Assembly (NCBI GenBank): GCA_964567785.1
Contig: CAZMOK010000005.1
Location: 1 to 64,000 of the forward strand
Origin: CAZMOK01 sp964567785
GTDB lineage: Bacteria > Bacteroidota > Bacteroidia > Bacteroidales > JAGOPY01
Reading direction: 5' to 3'
Length of the DNA stretch: 64,000 nt
Both the position numbers and the translations under genes were made by a program. The notes below the pieces were generated by a model. It did no database searches, was not told the origin of the DNA, and saw only the letters and a program-made list of their open reading frames with translations. Position 1 is the stretch's first letter. Each line of letters starts with the position of its first letter. Positions 8,761 through 18,001 of this stretch are shown piece after piece.

Positions 8761-9170
8761 ATCGCTGGCCCTTTTTACATCAGGGCGACAAGCCGGGGCA
8801 TTAACCCCTTTATAATCTGATAAATAAGAATATATAGTAACAATTTGCAAATATACAAAATGTCTGTCAGTTGTCATGACCGGCTTGATCAATTTCCATA
8901 CCACTCTGGGCAGATATAAAGAAGGCTTTTTTTATAACCGTTATAAATTGCCCATACATAACATAATAATGGTAATTACCGTTAAATAGATCAACATCCC
9001 AAAATGCTTGAGAAAACCATCCTTCTGAAAACAGAATGAAAAAGAACAGGCTATAATAGTTAACAACACCCTGTTCATTTGTGACAGAAGTAAAAAAAGG
9101 AATCAACAAGTAAAATCATATATTTGTCAGTCGATTTTGCGTTTTAGGAACGGAGAAGATAAGCTTCCGG
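8761..9170. other. Gene-poor spacer with two palindromes
   Basis: No convincing gene in about 410 bases. The minus strand holds a 80-codon open frame (9109-8867), rich in Phe and Tyr, with no recognisable similarity. A TATATTTG on the minus strand at 8855-8848 could be the -7 box of tRNA-Leu, and TATATTTG on the plus strand at 9119-9126 could serve the DUF5723 gene at 9171. TTATAAC-C-GTTATAA lies at 8932-8946 and the palindrome GGTAATTACC at 8971-8980, flanked by TAA/TTA. Confidence 0.5.
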
Positions 9171-10661
9171 ATGTTATTGAACCAAAGAACCAAATTACTC
9201 ACAGTACTAACAATACTGCTACTTTGCTCAGCAGAAAGCCGTTCCCAGCAATTACTGGGCCTTGTAAACAGCAACTTTGCCGGATCGAACAGTACTCTTA
9301 TAAATCCTTCACAGCTTAATTCCTCCAAGCTGTATATGGATATTAACCTTGTGACCTTCGACTTTTTTACTGATAACGATTTCCTGCATATTCATGCGGG
9401 TGACTACAGCTTTGCAGAGTTCCTGAAAAGGGACCCTCAGTTTCCAGAATACGGTCCCGACGCTCTCCCGTTCGACAGGTACGACAATACCACGAACAAG
9501 AATGTTTTTGTGCAGGTACTCGCCAGGGGCCCTTCTTTTTTCCAGAACAGGGGAAAGCACTCGTACGGCCTGCATACAGGGGTAAGGGTATTGAGTTCGG
9601 TAGGCCAGGTACCTTATGAAATAGGGAATTTTGGGTACTTCGGGCTTGATTATGAACCCCAGCATAACATCAACTACGACGATTACGACTTCTATGCCAA
9701 CAGTATTGCCTTTGCTGAAGTTGGCGCTACCTATAGTTATTCAACGATCAAATACGGATTTGATGAAATTGATATTGGCATAACCGCCAAGGCGCTCTTT
9801 TCCTATACCGGCGCTTATGCTTATATCAACAATATCAACTATATAATCCCGAACGATTCCACTGCCAATATCAAGAACCTTAATGTGGAAGCGGGATATT
9901 CCCTCCCTCTTGATTATGAGAACAACGATTTCCCGGGTAACACGGATTTCATAAAAGGCACCGGTTTCGGGTTCGATCTTGGTATAACCTATCAGAGAAA
10001 GGTGAGGACCTACCAGAAAAAAAGGTATGACAAGTTGTGCCACCAGAGGTATATAGATTACAAGTACAAAATAGGCTTTTCACTTCTCGATATTGGTTAT
10101 GTGAGGTTTACCAAAAATGCACAAAACCACACTTTTGAAGACGTGAACCGCTATTGGAACAATATTGACACCCTTTCTTATTTCAACATGAACCAACTGG
10201 TGCGCGATTTCAACGAAGTGTTTTACGGTGTGCCCGATGCATCTTACCGGGGAGATGTCATGACTATGTTCCTGCCTGCTGCCTTCAGTGTGCAGGCCGA
10301 TTATCACTATTATCGTAACTGGTATATTAACGCCACGCTGGTACATCCATTACCCGTTTCCAAATCAATGATCGTAAGGCCTTCCCAACTGGCAGTTACT
10401 CCACGATATGAAACCCCTGCATTTGAGGCTGCAATCCCTGTCTCTCTTTATAACTGGAGGCATCCCAGAATTGGTGTGGCCATCCGTTATCATTTCATTA
10501 CCGTGGGCACCGACAAGCTGGGAGGGTTCTTTGGTTTATCTGATTTTACGGGGATGGATTTTTACTTTTCGGTCAAGCTGAATTTTAGCAAAGGCAACTG
10601 CAAGTTTTTTAATCGTTTCATGCCCTGCCAGAACTTTGAATATGGCCTGCCCGGGCAATAA
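9171..10661 (+). CDS. DUF5723-like outer-membrane protein (first of a tandem pair)
   Basis: 496 residues with an N-terminal signal peptide (LLTVLTILLLCSAESRSQ). The mature N-terminus LLGLVNSNFAGSNSTLINPS, the many aromatic-glycine strands and the end GGFFGLSDFTGMDFYFSVKLNF fit the DUF5723 family of Bacteroidota outer-membrane beta-barrels (distantly like PorV/FadL). Function unknown. The paralogue 134 bases downstream shares its motifs in the same order: NPS near the start, QPHN-type YEPQHN, KGTGFGFDLGITYQ, and the final TGMDFY. A TATATTTG box lies at 9119-9126. Confidence 0.75.
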   Translation: MLLNQRTKLLTVLTILLLCSAESRSQQLLGLVNSNFAGSNSTLINPSQLNSSKLYMDINLVTFDFFTDNDFLHIHAGDYSFAEFLKRDPQFPEYGPDALPFDRYDNTTNKNVFVQVLARGPSFFQNRGKHSYGLHTGVRVLSSVGQVPYEIGNFGYFGLDYEPQHNINYDDYDFYANSIAFAEVGATYSYSTIKYGFDEIDIGITAKALFSYTGAYAYINNINYIIPNDSTANIKNLNVEAGYSLPLDYENNDFPGNTDFIKGTGFGFDLGITYQRKVRTYQKKRYDKLCHQRYIDYKYKIGFSLLDIGYVRFTKNAQNHTFEDVNRYWNNIDTLSYFNMNQLVRDFNEVFYGVPDASYRGDVMTMFLPAAFSVQADYHYYRNWYINATLVHPLPVSKSMIVRPSQLAVTPRYETPAFEAAIPVSLYNWRHPRIGVAIRYHFITVGTDKLGGFFGLSDFTGMDFYFSVKLNFSKGNCKFFNRFMPCQNFEYGLPGQ

Positions 10662-10794
10662 TAAGCATCACCGCGATAATTTTATTTTTTACGTGCATCC
10701 AGTCTAAATAGGTCGATTTTAACATTTATCCTGTATTACATCTCTGAACTTTACTGATCAATTATCATATAGATTTTCTAAGAAATTTGGTGGT

Positions 10795-12255
10795 TTGAAG
10801 AAAATCCTGATCATAATTCTCCTACTCGGCTGTAATGTGTCCTGGGCGCAAAGTATGTTCGGTCTCGTGTCGGGCAATTACGCCGGATCCAACGGCATTT
10901 ACCTCAACCCTTCATCCATTGCCAACAGCAAGATCAGGTGGGATATCAACCTGTTTTCTGCCAACGCTTTTGTCTTCAGTAATTATTTCTACCTGCCAAA
11001 AAGGCAGGCAGGCTTTTTCAGTATAGTTTCAGGCGATTACACCTTTCCGCATTATCCGAAGCCTTTCGGGGTAGGGGAGAGAAATATTTACGTGTACTAT
11101 AAGGACAAAACACCAAAAAATGTTTTTTCCGATGTGAAGGTCATAGGGCCGTCGTCCATGTTCCGCCTCGGGGATCATACTTTTGCCGTACATACTGCTG
11201 CCAGAGTTATGTCGTCGGCCAACAACGTTCCTTACGACATCGCCAATTTCTCCTTCTTTACCATGGATTACTCCCCGCAGCACAATAAGAATTTCAAGCG
11301 CGACAATTATTCAATAGCCGCCATGTCGTGGGCTGAGTTGGGATTCTCCTATGCAACCATGGTGAAGCGTTCTTTTTACCACAGATGGGCGGCCGGGGTT
11401 ACTGTCAATCTTTTGTTTGGTAACAACGGTTCTTATATCAACGGTGGAAAAACAGATTACATCGTCTTCAACGACAGCATAATGACTGTGAACGAGCTGA
11501 ACGGGGAGATCGGGATGGCGCTGCCATTGAATTACAGGACCAATGAACTGGAACTTACCAGCAACCTCCTGAAGGGTTTCGGGTTTGGGATAGACCTGGG
11601 CATGACCTATTATTTTGCGGAAAAGGGTAACAGGCGGCCGCTTAAAGACGGGGCATACCAGAAGAAGTACGAGCCTTATACCTTTAAGCTTGCAGTTGCA
11701 GTTCTTGACCTGGGATTTGTAACCTTCAACGACCAGGCACAGAAGCACGTGCTCGACAAGGCAAGACGGGAACTTATCAATGTTCAGCAAATGGAGTGGG
11801 ACAACCTGGCAACGGAGCTAAGGCAAATAAGTGAGCTCTTTTACAATGACCCGGATGAAACACTCGTTGCTGATAACTTCCGGGTTTACCTCCCGACACG
11901 GCTGACTGTTAATGCCGACTATAAGCTTAAGGAATGTTTCTACCTCGGTGGGATTTTCGTAGCTCCATTAAGGTTTATGAATAACCAGATAAGGCAGCCT
12001 TTTACGCTTGCCGCCATTCCGAGGTACGAAACCAGGTACTTTGAAGTAAGTATGCCTGTATCTTTGTATGAATGGAAATTCCCAAGAATAGGCTTTTCCG
12101 TAAGGATACACGACCTGACCATCGGGACCGACCGGCTGGGGGGCTTCCTGACCAGCCAGGACTTTACCGGGATGGATTTCTATATCTCCTACAAGATCAA
12201 TTTTAACGGCCATACATCCCGCTGGCAGAGGGTCAGGCCCTGCGCTTTCCAGTAG
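10795..12255 (+). CDS. DUF5723-like outer-membrane protein (second of a tandem pair)
   Basis: 486 residues. The start is taken as TTG (10795): it gives an ideal signal peptide (MKKILIIILLLGCNVSWA) and no ATG lies in frame nearby. The mature protein starts QSMFGLVSGNYAGSN, matching the upstream paralogue, and shares VMSSANNVPYDIANF, MDYSPQHN, LLKGFGFGIDLGMTYY and QDFTGMDFYISYKINF. It is probably a beta-barrel of unknown role, and arose by duplication. The stop is 3 bases from the stop of the convergent ABC permease gene. Confidence 0.75.
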   Translation: MKKILIIILLLGCNVSWAQSMFGLVSGNYAGSNGIYLNPSSIANSKIRWDINLFSANAFVFSNYFYLPKRQAGFFSIVSGDYTFPHYPKPFGVGERNIYVYYKDKTPKNVFSDVKVIGPSSMFRLGDHTFAVHTAARVMSSANNVPYDIANFSFFTMDYSPQHNKNFKRDNYSIAAMSWAELGFSYATMVKRSFYHRWAAGVTVNLLFGNNGSYINGGKTDYIVFNDSIMTVNELNGEIGMALPLNYRTNELELTSNLLKGFGFGIDLGMTYYFAEKGNRRPLKDGAYQKKYEPYTFKLAVAVLDLGFVTFNDQAQKHVLDKARRELINVQQMEWDNLATELRQISELFYNDPDETLVADNFRVYLPTRLTVNADYKLKECFYLGGIFVAPLRFMNNQIRQPFTLAAIPRYETRYFEVSMPVSLYEWKFPRIGFSVRIHDLTIGTDRLGGFLTSQDFTGMDFYISYKINFNGHTSRWQRVRPCAFQ

Positions 12256-12258
12256 CCT

Positions 12259-13524
12259 TCACGCTGCCAGCTTAACGTCCAGGGCGTCCCGCAGACCGTT
12301 CCCCACTGTCATGAACGCAAGCACAAGTAGCATTATGGCCAGCCCGGGGATAATTGCAAGATATGCAGCATCAAGAATTATGAAGGGGTAATTTTCCTTG
12401 ATCATCATGCCCCAGGATGGAGTGGGGGGCTGAACACCTATACCAAGGAAGCTCAGGCCTGCCTCGATAAGGATGGCAGATGCGAAATTCGCTGCTGCAA
12501 TAACTATCAGGGGACTTATGATATTTGGTAAAATATGCCGTGTAATGATCCTGATACTTCCAAATCCCAGCGCCCTCGCCGCTTCCACAAATTCTTTCTC
12601 CCTGATACTGAGTATCTGGCCGCGGGTCACCCTCGCTGTTTCCACCCAGGTGGTCAGTCCCACGGCAATAAATATCTGCCATATCCCTTTTCCCAGGGCA
12701 AAACTTATGGCAATGACCAGGAGCAAGGTAGGGATGCTCCAGACCACATTGATGAGCCATACCACGAACTGATCGATTAACCCTCCGAAAAAGCCGCCGG
12801 CAGAGCCTATGATAAGCCCAACTGTTATGGATATCAATACCGAAATGAAGCCTACCGATAAACTGATCCTGGTGCCCAGGAGTAACCTGCTCAGGATATC
12901 CCTGCCGAACCGGTCGGTACCCAGCAGGTAGGTGCGCTGCATGATATTTTCTTCGCTGATACGTTCCCTCAGCTCTGCTAATTCATAAACTCTCTTCTTA
13001 CCGGCTTCACTATGCACTATCACCACACTGCCATCATGGGAATATTGGAGTTCATTTAAAGGAAAGAGCACATCAACAAGCAAAAGGCTGTCTTCAGGGA
13101 CTCTTGCGTACTCGTCTTCTCCACAGGTTCTGAAGTATATGTATTCATTCCCGAACCTGTAATCACTTATGGGAATGTTCCGGTACAAGGATTGCCTGCC
13201 AAAGATCATGGTGTAGAGAAACCCCTTTTGCTTTATTTCAATGTTTTTTCTCAGCTTAAGCATGGTCACGCTGAACCCCGGCTTTTGCATCGAGATCTCA
13301 AGATGTTGCTCATTGGCGAAAGGCGTTTTATCAGGGGTGACCAGGTACCCCAGAATAGCTATGAAGGCACAGAAAATTATGTAGATCAGTGCTGCGACCG
13401 ATAATTTATTCTTCCTGAAGCGCTTCCAGGCAAGCCTGTTGAGCGAGCCTGATGCCAGGTATTCTCTTTTCCTGAATATCCGCAGCCTGTTAAGCATTTT
13501 TGCAACCTGTTCTGTGGACTTCAA
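12259..13524 (-). CDS. ABC transporter permease, OppC/DppC type
   Basis: 421 residues. One helix near residues 40-60 is followed by a long extracytoplasmic insertion to about residue 190, then five membrane segments. The binding-protein-dependent permease signature is present as EAARALGFGSIRIITRHILPN, and NGLRDALD ends the protein as in OppC/DppC. It should form half of an inner-membrane channel for oligopeptides or similar solutes. No partner permease, ATPase or binding protein lies next to it. The insertion after helix 1 also occurs in other Bacteroidota homologues as far as I know. Confidence 0.88.
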   Translation of the reverse strand: MKSTEQVAKMLNRLRIFRKREYLASGSLNRLAWKRFRKNKLSVAALIYIIFCAFIAILGYLVTPDKTPFANEQHLEISMQKPGFSVTMLKLRKNIEIKQKGFLYTMIFGRQSLYRNIPISDYRFGNEYIYFRTCGEDEYARVPEDSLLLVDVLFPLNELQYSHDGSVVIVHSEAGKKRVYELAELRERISEENIMQRTYLLGTDRFGRDILSRLLLGTRISLSVGFISVLISITVGLIIGSAGGFFGGLIDQFVVWLINVVWSIPTLLLVIAISFALGKGIWQIFIAVGLTTWVETARVTRGQILSIREKEFVEAARALGFGSIRIITRHILPNIISPLIVIAAANFASAILIEAGLSFLGIGVQPPTPSWGMMIKENYPFIILDAAYLAIIPGLAIMLLVLAFMTVGNGLRDALDVKLAA

Positions 13525-13622
13525 AATTAAACCTTTTGATCAATAAAATGATCAACCGTTCCTTCTGTAGTGTAGGAAGTTTATTTGATCCTTGATCCTT
13601 TTTAAGAAATTGATTTTTATCG

Positions 13623-13630
13623 TATATTTG
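13623..13630 (+). promoter_or_regulatory. Probable -7 box (TATATTTG) for tRNA-His
   Basis: TATATTTG ends 13 bases before the mature 5' end of tRNA-His. No TTG lies 19-21 bases upstream. Confidence 0.45.
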
Positions 13631-13643
13631 CACCGCCAAAATG

Positions 13644-13717
13644 GTGGATGTAGCTCAGCAGGTTAGAGCATCGGATTGTGGTTCCGAGGGTCGTGGGTTC
13701 GAGTCCCATCTTCCACC
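13644..13717 (+). tRNA. tRNA-His (anticodon GTG)
   Basis: 74 nt. The anticodon stem TCGGA/TCCGA encloses TTGTGGT, so the anticodon is GTG. The T arm is CGTGGGTTCGAGTCCCAT. G at 13643 before G1 and a C discriminator give the G-1:C73 identity pair of histidine tRNA. One T-T mismatch is seen in the acceptor stem (position 6), and CCA is not encoded. Confidence 0.95.
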
Positions 13718-13720
13718 CGA

Positions 13721-13748
13721 AGCTATCGAAGAGTCGGTAGCTTTTTTT
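13721..13748 (+). terminator. Rho-independent terminator after tRNA-His
   Basis: AGCTATCG pairs with CGGTAGCT (one G-T pair) around a 6-base loop and is followed by seven T. It ends the tRNA-His transcript before ffh. Confidence 0.8.
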
Positions 13749-13859
13749 GTAACGGTACGGCATCATCAGGACGGTTGCCCGGAAAAAGGTATACAGGCCT
13801 GATTTCATAACACCGTTGGAAATAGCTATTTTTGCAACCTGAATAATTAATATTGCGAG

Positions 13860-15212
13860 ATGTTTGAAGGATTACAGGATAAATTAGAACGATCGTTTAA
13901 AATACTGAAGGGCCATGGCCATATCACTGAGATCAATGTGGCCGAAACCTTGAAAGAGGTGCGCAAAGCCCTTCTCGATGCCGACGTGAGCTACAAAATT
14001 GCCAAAGAGTTCACAGAGGAGGTCAAGGAGGAAGCGCTAGGTCAGAAGATACTCACGGCAGTTTCCCCCGGCCAGTTGATGGTCAAGATTGTGCGCGACA
14101 AGCTTGCCGAGCTGATGGGAAGCGAGAAAGAAGATATCAATATCGAAGGCAGCCCGGCGGTGATCCTTATTGCAGGCCTCCAGGGTAGCGGTAAAACTAC
14201 CTTTTCGGCCAAGCTGGCCAATTATCTTAATTCAAAAAAAGGTAAATCACCCCTGCTTGTTGCAGGCGATGTTTACCGTCCTGCCGCTATTGATCAGCTC
14301 AAGGTGCTTGGAGAACAGATCAACGTTGAAGTTTACCACGAGCCGGAAAACAAAGATCCTGTTAAGATTGCCAAAAATGCCATAAGCCAGGCAAAGCAGG
14401 ATGGTAAGCAGGTTGTGATCATCGATACCGCCGGCCGACTTGCCATTGATGAAATGATGATGAATGAGATATCATCCATTAAGAGCTCGGTAGATCCGCA
14501 TGAGACCCTTTTCGTGGTCGACTCCATGACCGGTCAGGATGCTGTCAATACGGCGAAGGCATTCAACGACAGGCTCGATTTCGACGGGGTGGTCCTTACC
14601 AAGCTGGATGGGGATACCCGGGGTGGTGCAGCGCTCACGATCAAGGCCGTGGTAGATAAACCCATCAAATTCATCGGTATCGGTGAAAAGATTGATGCCA
14701 TTGACCTTTTTTATCCTTCCAGGATGGCCGACAGGATCCTGGGCATGGGCGATATCGTGTCACTTGTTGAAAAAGCACAAGAACAGTTTGATGAGCAGGA
14801 AGCCAAGCAGATACAGAAAAAAATTGCCAAAAACCAGTTCAATTTCGATGACTTCCTGAACCAGATCAAACAGATAAAGAAAATGGGGAATGTCAAAGAC
14901 CTTATGGGAATGATCCCCGGTATGGGCAAAGCCCTGAAAGGTGTTGACCTTGACGATGATGCCTTTAAGGGTATTGAGGCCATCATCTATTCAATGACCC
15001 CCGAAGAGAGGAACAATCCCAAGATACTTAACGGCTCCCGCAGGAAAAGGATAGCAAACGGCAGTGGTACCGATATTCAGGAAGTGAACAGGCTGATAAA
15101 GCAGTTCAACGAAACTTCCAAAATGATGCGGATGATGTCAGGCGGCAAGGGCAAGGGCAAGAACATGGCCCAGTTGATGCAAAGAATGAAGAATACCCCC
15201 GGTATGCGATGA
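13860..15212 (+). CDS. ffh: Signal recognition particle protein Ffh
   Basis: 450 residues with N, G and M domains. The P-loop GLQGSGKTT is at 106-114, the G3 region DTAGRLA and G4 region TKLDGDTRGGAA follow, and the C-terminal M domain is methionine-rich (MIPGMGKAL, KMMRMMSGG, MAQLMQRMKN). It binds signal sequences and 4.5S RNA and targets ribosomes to the inner membrane through FtsY. folD follows after 22 bases. TATTTTTG at 13827-13834 may be the -7 box. Confidence 0.98.
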   Translation: MFEGLQDKLERSFKILKGHGHITEINVAETLKEVRKALLDADVSYKIAKEFTEEVKEEALGQKILTAVSPGQLMVKIVRDKLAELMGSEKEDINIEGSPAVILIAGLQGSGKTTFSAKLANYLNSKKGKSPLLVAGDVYRPAAIDQLKVLGEQINVEVYHEPENKDPVKIAKNAISQAKQDGKQVVIIDTAGRLAIDEMMMNEISSIKSSVDPHETLFVVDSMTGQDAVNTAKAFNDRLDFDGVVLTKLDGDTRGGAALTIKAVVDKPIKFIGIGEKIDAIDLFYPSRMADRILGMGDIVSLVEKAQEQFDEQEAKQIQKKIAKNQFNFDDFLNQIKQIKKMGNVKDLMGMIPGMGKALKGVDLDDDAFKGIEAIIYSMTPEERNNPKILNGSRRKRIANGSGTDIQEVNRLIKQFNETSKMMRMMSGGKGKGKNMAQLMQRMKNTPGMR

Positions 15213-15234
15213 TCAACCTTAACAGGCTTGCTAT

Positions 15235-16116
15235 ATGGAATTGATTGACGGAAAAAAAATTGCAGCGGAAATTAAAATGGAGATAAAGAAAGAGGTCTCC
15301 GGAATGATCGATAACGGCCTGGATGGACCACACCTTGCTGCTGTGCTGGTTGGTGAAGATGCTGCGAGCCAGACCTATGTCAGAAGCAAGGAGAAAGCCT
15401 GCCGGGAAGCGGGCATCATTTCATCAGTTTATAACCTGCCGGGAAACACCACCCGGAAAGAACTGCTCGAAACTATTGATTTCCTGAACAACGATCCTGA
15501 GGTGGATGGCTTCATTGTGCAACTCCCACTCCCTGGTCATATTGACGAGGACACAGTGATACAGCAGATCAGGCCCGAAAAGGATGTTGACGGTTTCCAC
15601 CCCGTGAATATCGGAAGGATGGTGCTCGGACTGCCGGCCTATATCTCCGCCACACCCTTCGGTATCCTGAAACTGATGGAAAGGTCAGGGATCGAAACAG
15701 AAGGAAAGCACTGTGTGGTTGTGGGCAGGAGCAACATTGTAGGTACCCCGGTCAGCATACTCCTATCAAGGAAATCCAAAACCGGCAACGCCACTGTAAC
15801 CCTTTGCCACAGCAAAACAAAAGACCTTGAAGAAATAACAAAAACCGCTGATATACTGATAGCCGCCATAGGAAAAAAAGAGTTTATTAAGGCAGATATG
15901 GTAAAGAAAGATGCTGCGGTCATTGATGTAGGTATCCACCGAGTGCCCTCCGACAAAACCAAATCAGGCTACAGACTGGTCGGTGATGTCGATTTTGACG
16001 AAGTATCGAAGGTGGCAGGTCATATAACACCTGTGCCCGGAGGTGTGGGGCCCATGACTATAGTCTCTTTGCTGAACAACACACTTATGGCTGCCCGTAA
16101 AGAAATCTATTCTTAG
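15235..16116 (+). CDS. folD: Bifunctional methylenetetrahydrofolate dehydrogenase/cyclohydrolase FolD
   Basis: 293 residues, normal length. It interconverts 5,10-methylene-THF, methenyl-THF and 10-formyl-THF in one-carbon metabolism. Visible signatures are the catalytic Tyr/Lys region (TYVRSKEKAC), VDGFIVQLPLPGHID, KDVDGFHPVN, the NADP-binding VVGRSNIVGTPVS, and the C-terminal PVPGGVGPMTI. It lies 22 bases after ffh and 3 bases before the next gene, suggesting one transcript from ffh to queE. Confidence 0.98.
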   Translation: MELIDGKKIAAEIKMEIKKEVSGMIDNGLDGPHLAAVLVGEDAASQTYVRSKEKACREAGIISSVYNLPGNTTRKELLETIDFLNNDPEVDGFIVQLPLPGHIDEDTVIQQIRPEKDVDGFHPVNIGRMVLGLPAYISATPFGILKLMERSGIETEGKHCVVVGRSNIVGTPVSILLSRKSKTGNATVTLCHSKTKDLEEITKTADILIAAIGKKEFIKADMVKKDAAVIDVGIHRVPSDKTKSGYRLVGDVDFDEVSKVAGHITPVPGGVGPMTIVSLLNNTLMAARKEIYS

Positions 16117-16119
16117 GAT

Positions 16120-17340
16120 ATGAGAAGTTTTTCACAATTATTCCTGCTAACCATTTTTGTTGCTTTAATTCCCTTCACACTGATATCACAGGATGATGAT
16201 CTGACTGTGAGCAATACCTACATGCATGAGCAAGTGATATTCGGAGATCTTACCCCGGAAGCAATATTGCCGAAGGACCTGAAAGAGACATCAGGCCTTA
16301 TATTCTGGAGGAACAGCCTCTGGACTCATAACGACAGCGGGGGAGACCCTGTTATTTTCAGGGTTGATACAGCTACCGGAAACATCCTGCAGAAGATCAC
16401 TCTGAAAGGGGCAACCAACCGTGACTGGGAAGACATTACACACGATGATCAATACATCTATGTAGGTGATTTTGGCAACAATTCCGGCAACAGGAAAGAC
16501 CTGAAGATCTACAAGTTAAACAAGGACGACGTCCCTGAAAGCGGCGATGCTTCCGTTGAAACCAGGAAGATCATTTTCAGCTTCTCCGACCAGCGATCGT
16601 TCGACAATGATAACAGGGAACACGATTACGATTGTGAATCGATGATCTCTTTTAACGAGAACCTCTATCTTTTCTCAAAGAACTGGATTAACGGTAAGAC
16701 CAGGATGTACAGGCTCCCGAAGGATCCCGGCGATCATGTTGCCGAAGTGCTGGGTTCGCTGGATGTGGATGGATTGGTAACGGCTGCTGATATAAACCCC
16801 CGGGGTGACAGGATCGCATTGCTGGGCTACAGGAATTTTTATCCCTTTATTGTTCTGATTAAGGGTTTTGAAGGGGACAGCTTCCTGGAGGGTAAAATGC
16901 AAAAGCTGGACTTCCCGTTCGAAGGCGGGGTGCAGACGGAAGGCGTTGCCTTTGCCGACAGCACCCGACTGATGATATCCTGTGAAGAGCTCAAGACCGA
17001 ACCTCAGGTCTTTTCTTATGATACCTGGAAATGGGAGGAGATGGAAGGGGATGGTCTTGAACCATCCATACTTGATAACTGGGACCTTACGCTGGTCAAG
17101 AAAAAAAGAAAGGGGATCCGTTTTATTGCAGTTGACCTTACTGCCATGCGCGGTAGTGTGTTTTCCGTCGGTATTGAAACCCTTACAGGAAAAGCGATGA
17201 CCTTTCCCGGTTATACTTTCGACAGGCATATGGGTAAGAACTACCTGGAGCTTGACGTATTCCCCTTCAATGTATCACATTACAAAGTGTTTATTGGAAA
17301 CGGAAGTGCAAGGTCGGAGAAAGAAATTTTTGTTGATTGA
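16120..17340 (+). CDS. Secreted propeller-like protein of unknown function
   Basis: 406 residues with a signal peptide (FLLTIFVALIPFTLIS). The sequence has repeated beta-strand blocks typical of a beta-propeller: KETSGLIFWRNSLWTHNDSGG, DWEDITHDDQYIYVGDFGNN, CESMISFNENLYLFSKNW, VTAADINPRGDRIALLGY. No catalytic motif is evident. The final part (GKAMTFPGYTF... KNYLELDVFPF) does not look like a standard T9SS sorting domain. It sits between folD (3 bases) and queE, whose presumed TTG start overlaps its TGA stop, so it is likely translated in the same operon. Confidence 0.7.
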   Translation: MRSFSQLFLLTIFVALIPFTLISQDDDLTVSNTYMHEQVIFGDLTPEAILPKDLKETSGLIFWRNSLWTHNDSGGDPVIFRVDTATGNILQKITLKGATNRDWEDITHDDQYIYVGDFGNNSGNRKDLKIYKLNKDDVPESGDASVETRKIIFSFSDQRSFDNDNREHDYDCESMISFNENLYLFSKNWINGKTRMYRLPKDPGDHVAEVLGSLDVDGLVTAADINPRGDRIALLGYRNFYPFIVLIKGFEGDSFLEGKMQKLDFPFEGGVQTEGVAFADSTRLMISCEELKTEPQVFSYDTWKWEEMEGDGLEPSILDNWDLTLVKKKRKGIRFIAVDLTAMRGSVFSVGIETLTGKAMTFPGYTFDRHMGKNYLELDVFPFNVSHYKVFIGNGSARSEKEIFVD

Positions 17341-17975
17341 CATTGACCAGAGAAGAGGAAATATTACTTGAACAGGGTAAATTGCTGCCCCTGATGGAAG
17401 ACTTCTATACCATCCAGGGCGAGGGCTACAACACCGGCAAGCCTGCCTATTTCATCAGGCTGGGCGGCTGTGATATGGGCTGCTCCTGGTGTGATGTAAA
17501 AGAATCGTGGAATGCTGACCTTCATCCGCTGACCCCGGCCGATAAAATAATAGAAAGGGCTGCCTCACATCCGGCTAAGGCCGCAGTAATTACAGGTGGG
17601 GAGCCTGTGATGTACAACCTTGAATATCTAACTTCAGGATTGAAAAAGAAAGGGATTAAAACCTTTATCGAAACCTCGGGAGTAAAGCCGCTAACCGGTA
17701 AATGGGACTGGATCTGTCTCTCTCCCAAAAAGGGCAGCCTCCCTGTTGACGACTATTATTCATTTGCCAGTGAGCTCAAGGTGATAATCTGTAACGAGAA
17801 GGACCTGACATGGGCCGAACTTAATGCGAAAAGGGTGCATGGCAACTGCCTCCTGTACCTCCAGCCCGAATGGAGTTTGGCTGATGAAGTGCTCCCGGTG
17901 ATCATAGAATATGTGAAGAAAAACCCGAAATGGAATGTTTCCCTGCAGAGCCATAAATACATGAGCATACCCTGA
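17337..17975 (+). CDS. queE: 7-carboxy-7-deazaguanine synthase QueE
   Basis: 212 residues. The radical-SAM cysteines are in CDMGCSWC (Cys45, 49, 52), a CX3CX2C spacing. FYTIQGEGYNTGKPAYFIRLGGC and ITGGEPVMY are QueE hallmarks. It converts 6-carboxytetrahydropterin to CDG in the queuosine/7-deazaguanine pathway; queD is 11 kb away at 29207-29641. The start is uncertain: TTG 17337 (overlapping the previous stop) or TTG 17343, as no ATG fits before LPLMEDFYTIQ except one at the Met itself. Confidence 0.93.
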   Translation: MTLTREEEILLEQGKLLPLMEDFYTIQGEGYNTGKPAYFIRLGGCDMGCSWCDVKESWNADLHPLTPADKIIERAASHPAKAAVITGGEPVMYNLEYLTSGLKKKGIKTFIETSGVKPLTGKWDWICLSPKKGSLPVDDYYSFASELKVIICNEKDLTWAELNAKRVHGNCLLYLQPEWSLADEVLPVIIEYVKKNPKWNVSLQSHKYMSIP

Positions 17976-18001
17976 CGGGAGGTTTTACCGTTCTAATAAT
18001 A

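Noticed and set aside
8867..9109. 80-codon minus-strand frame in the spacer
   Set aside because: Low complexity, Phe/Tyr-rich composition, no promoter or similarity; it is not supported as a gene.
13749..13859. Possible SRP (4.5S) RNA next to ffh, because of CATCAGGACGGTTGCCCGGAAA
   Set aside because: The conserved tetraloop and asymmetric loop of SRP RNA are not found and no closing stem could be drawn.
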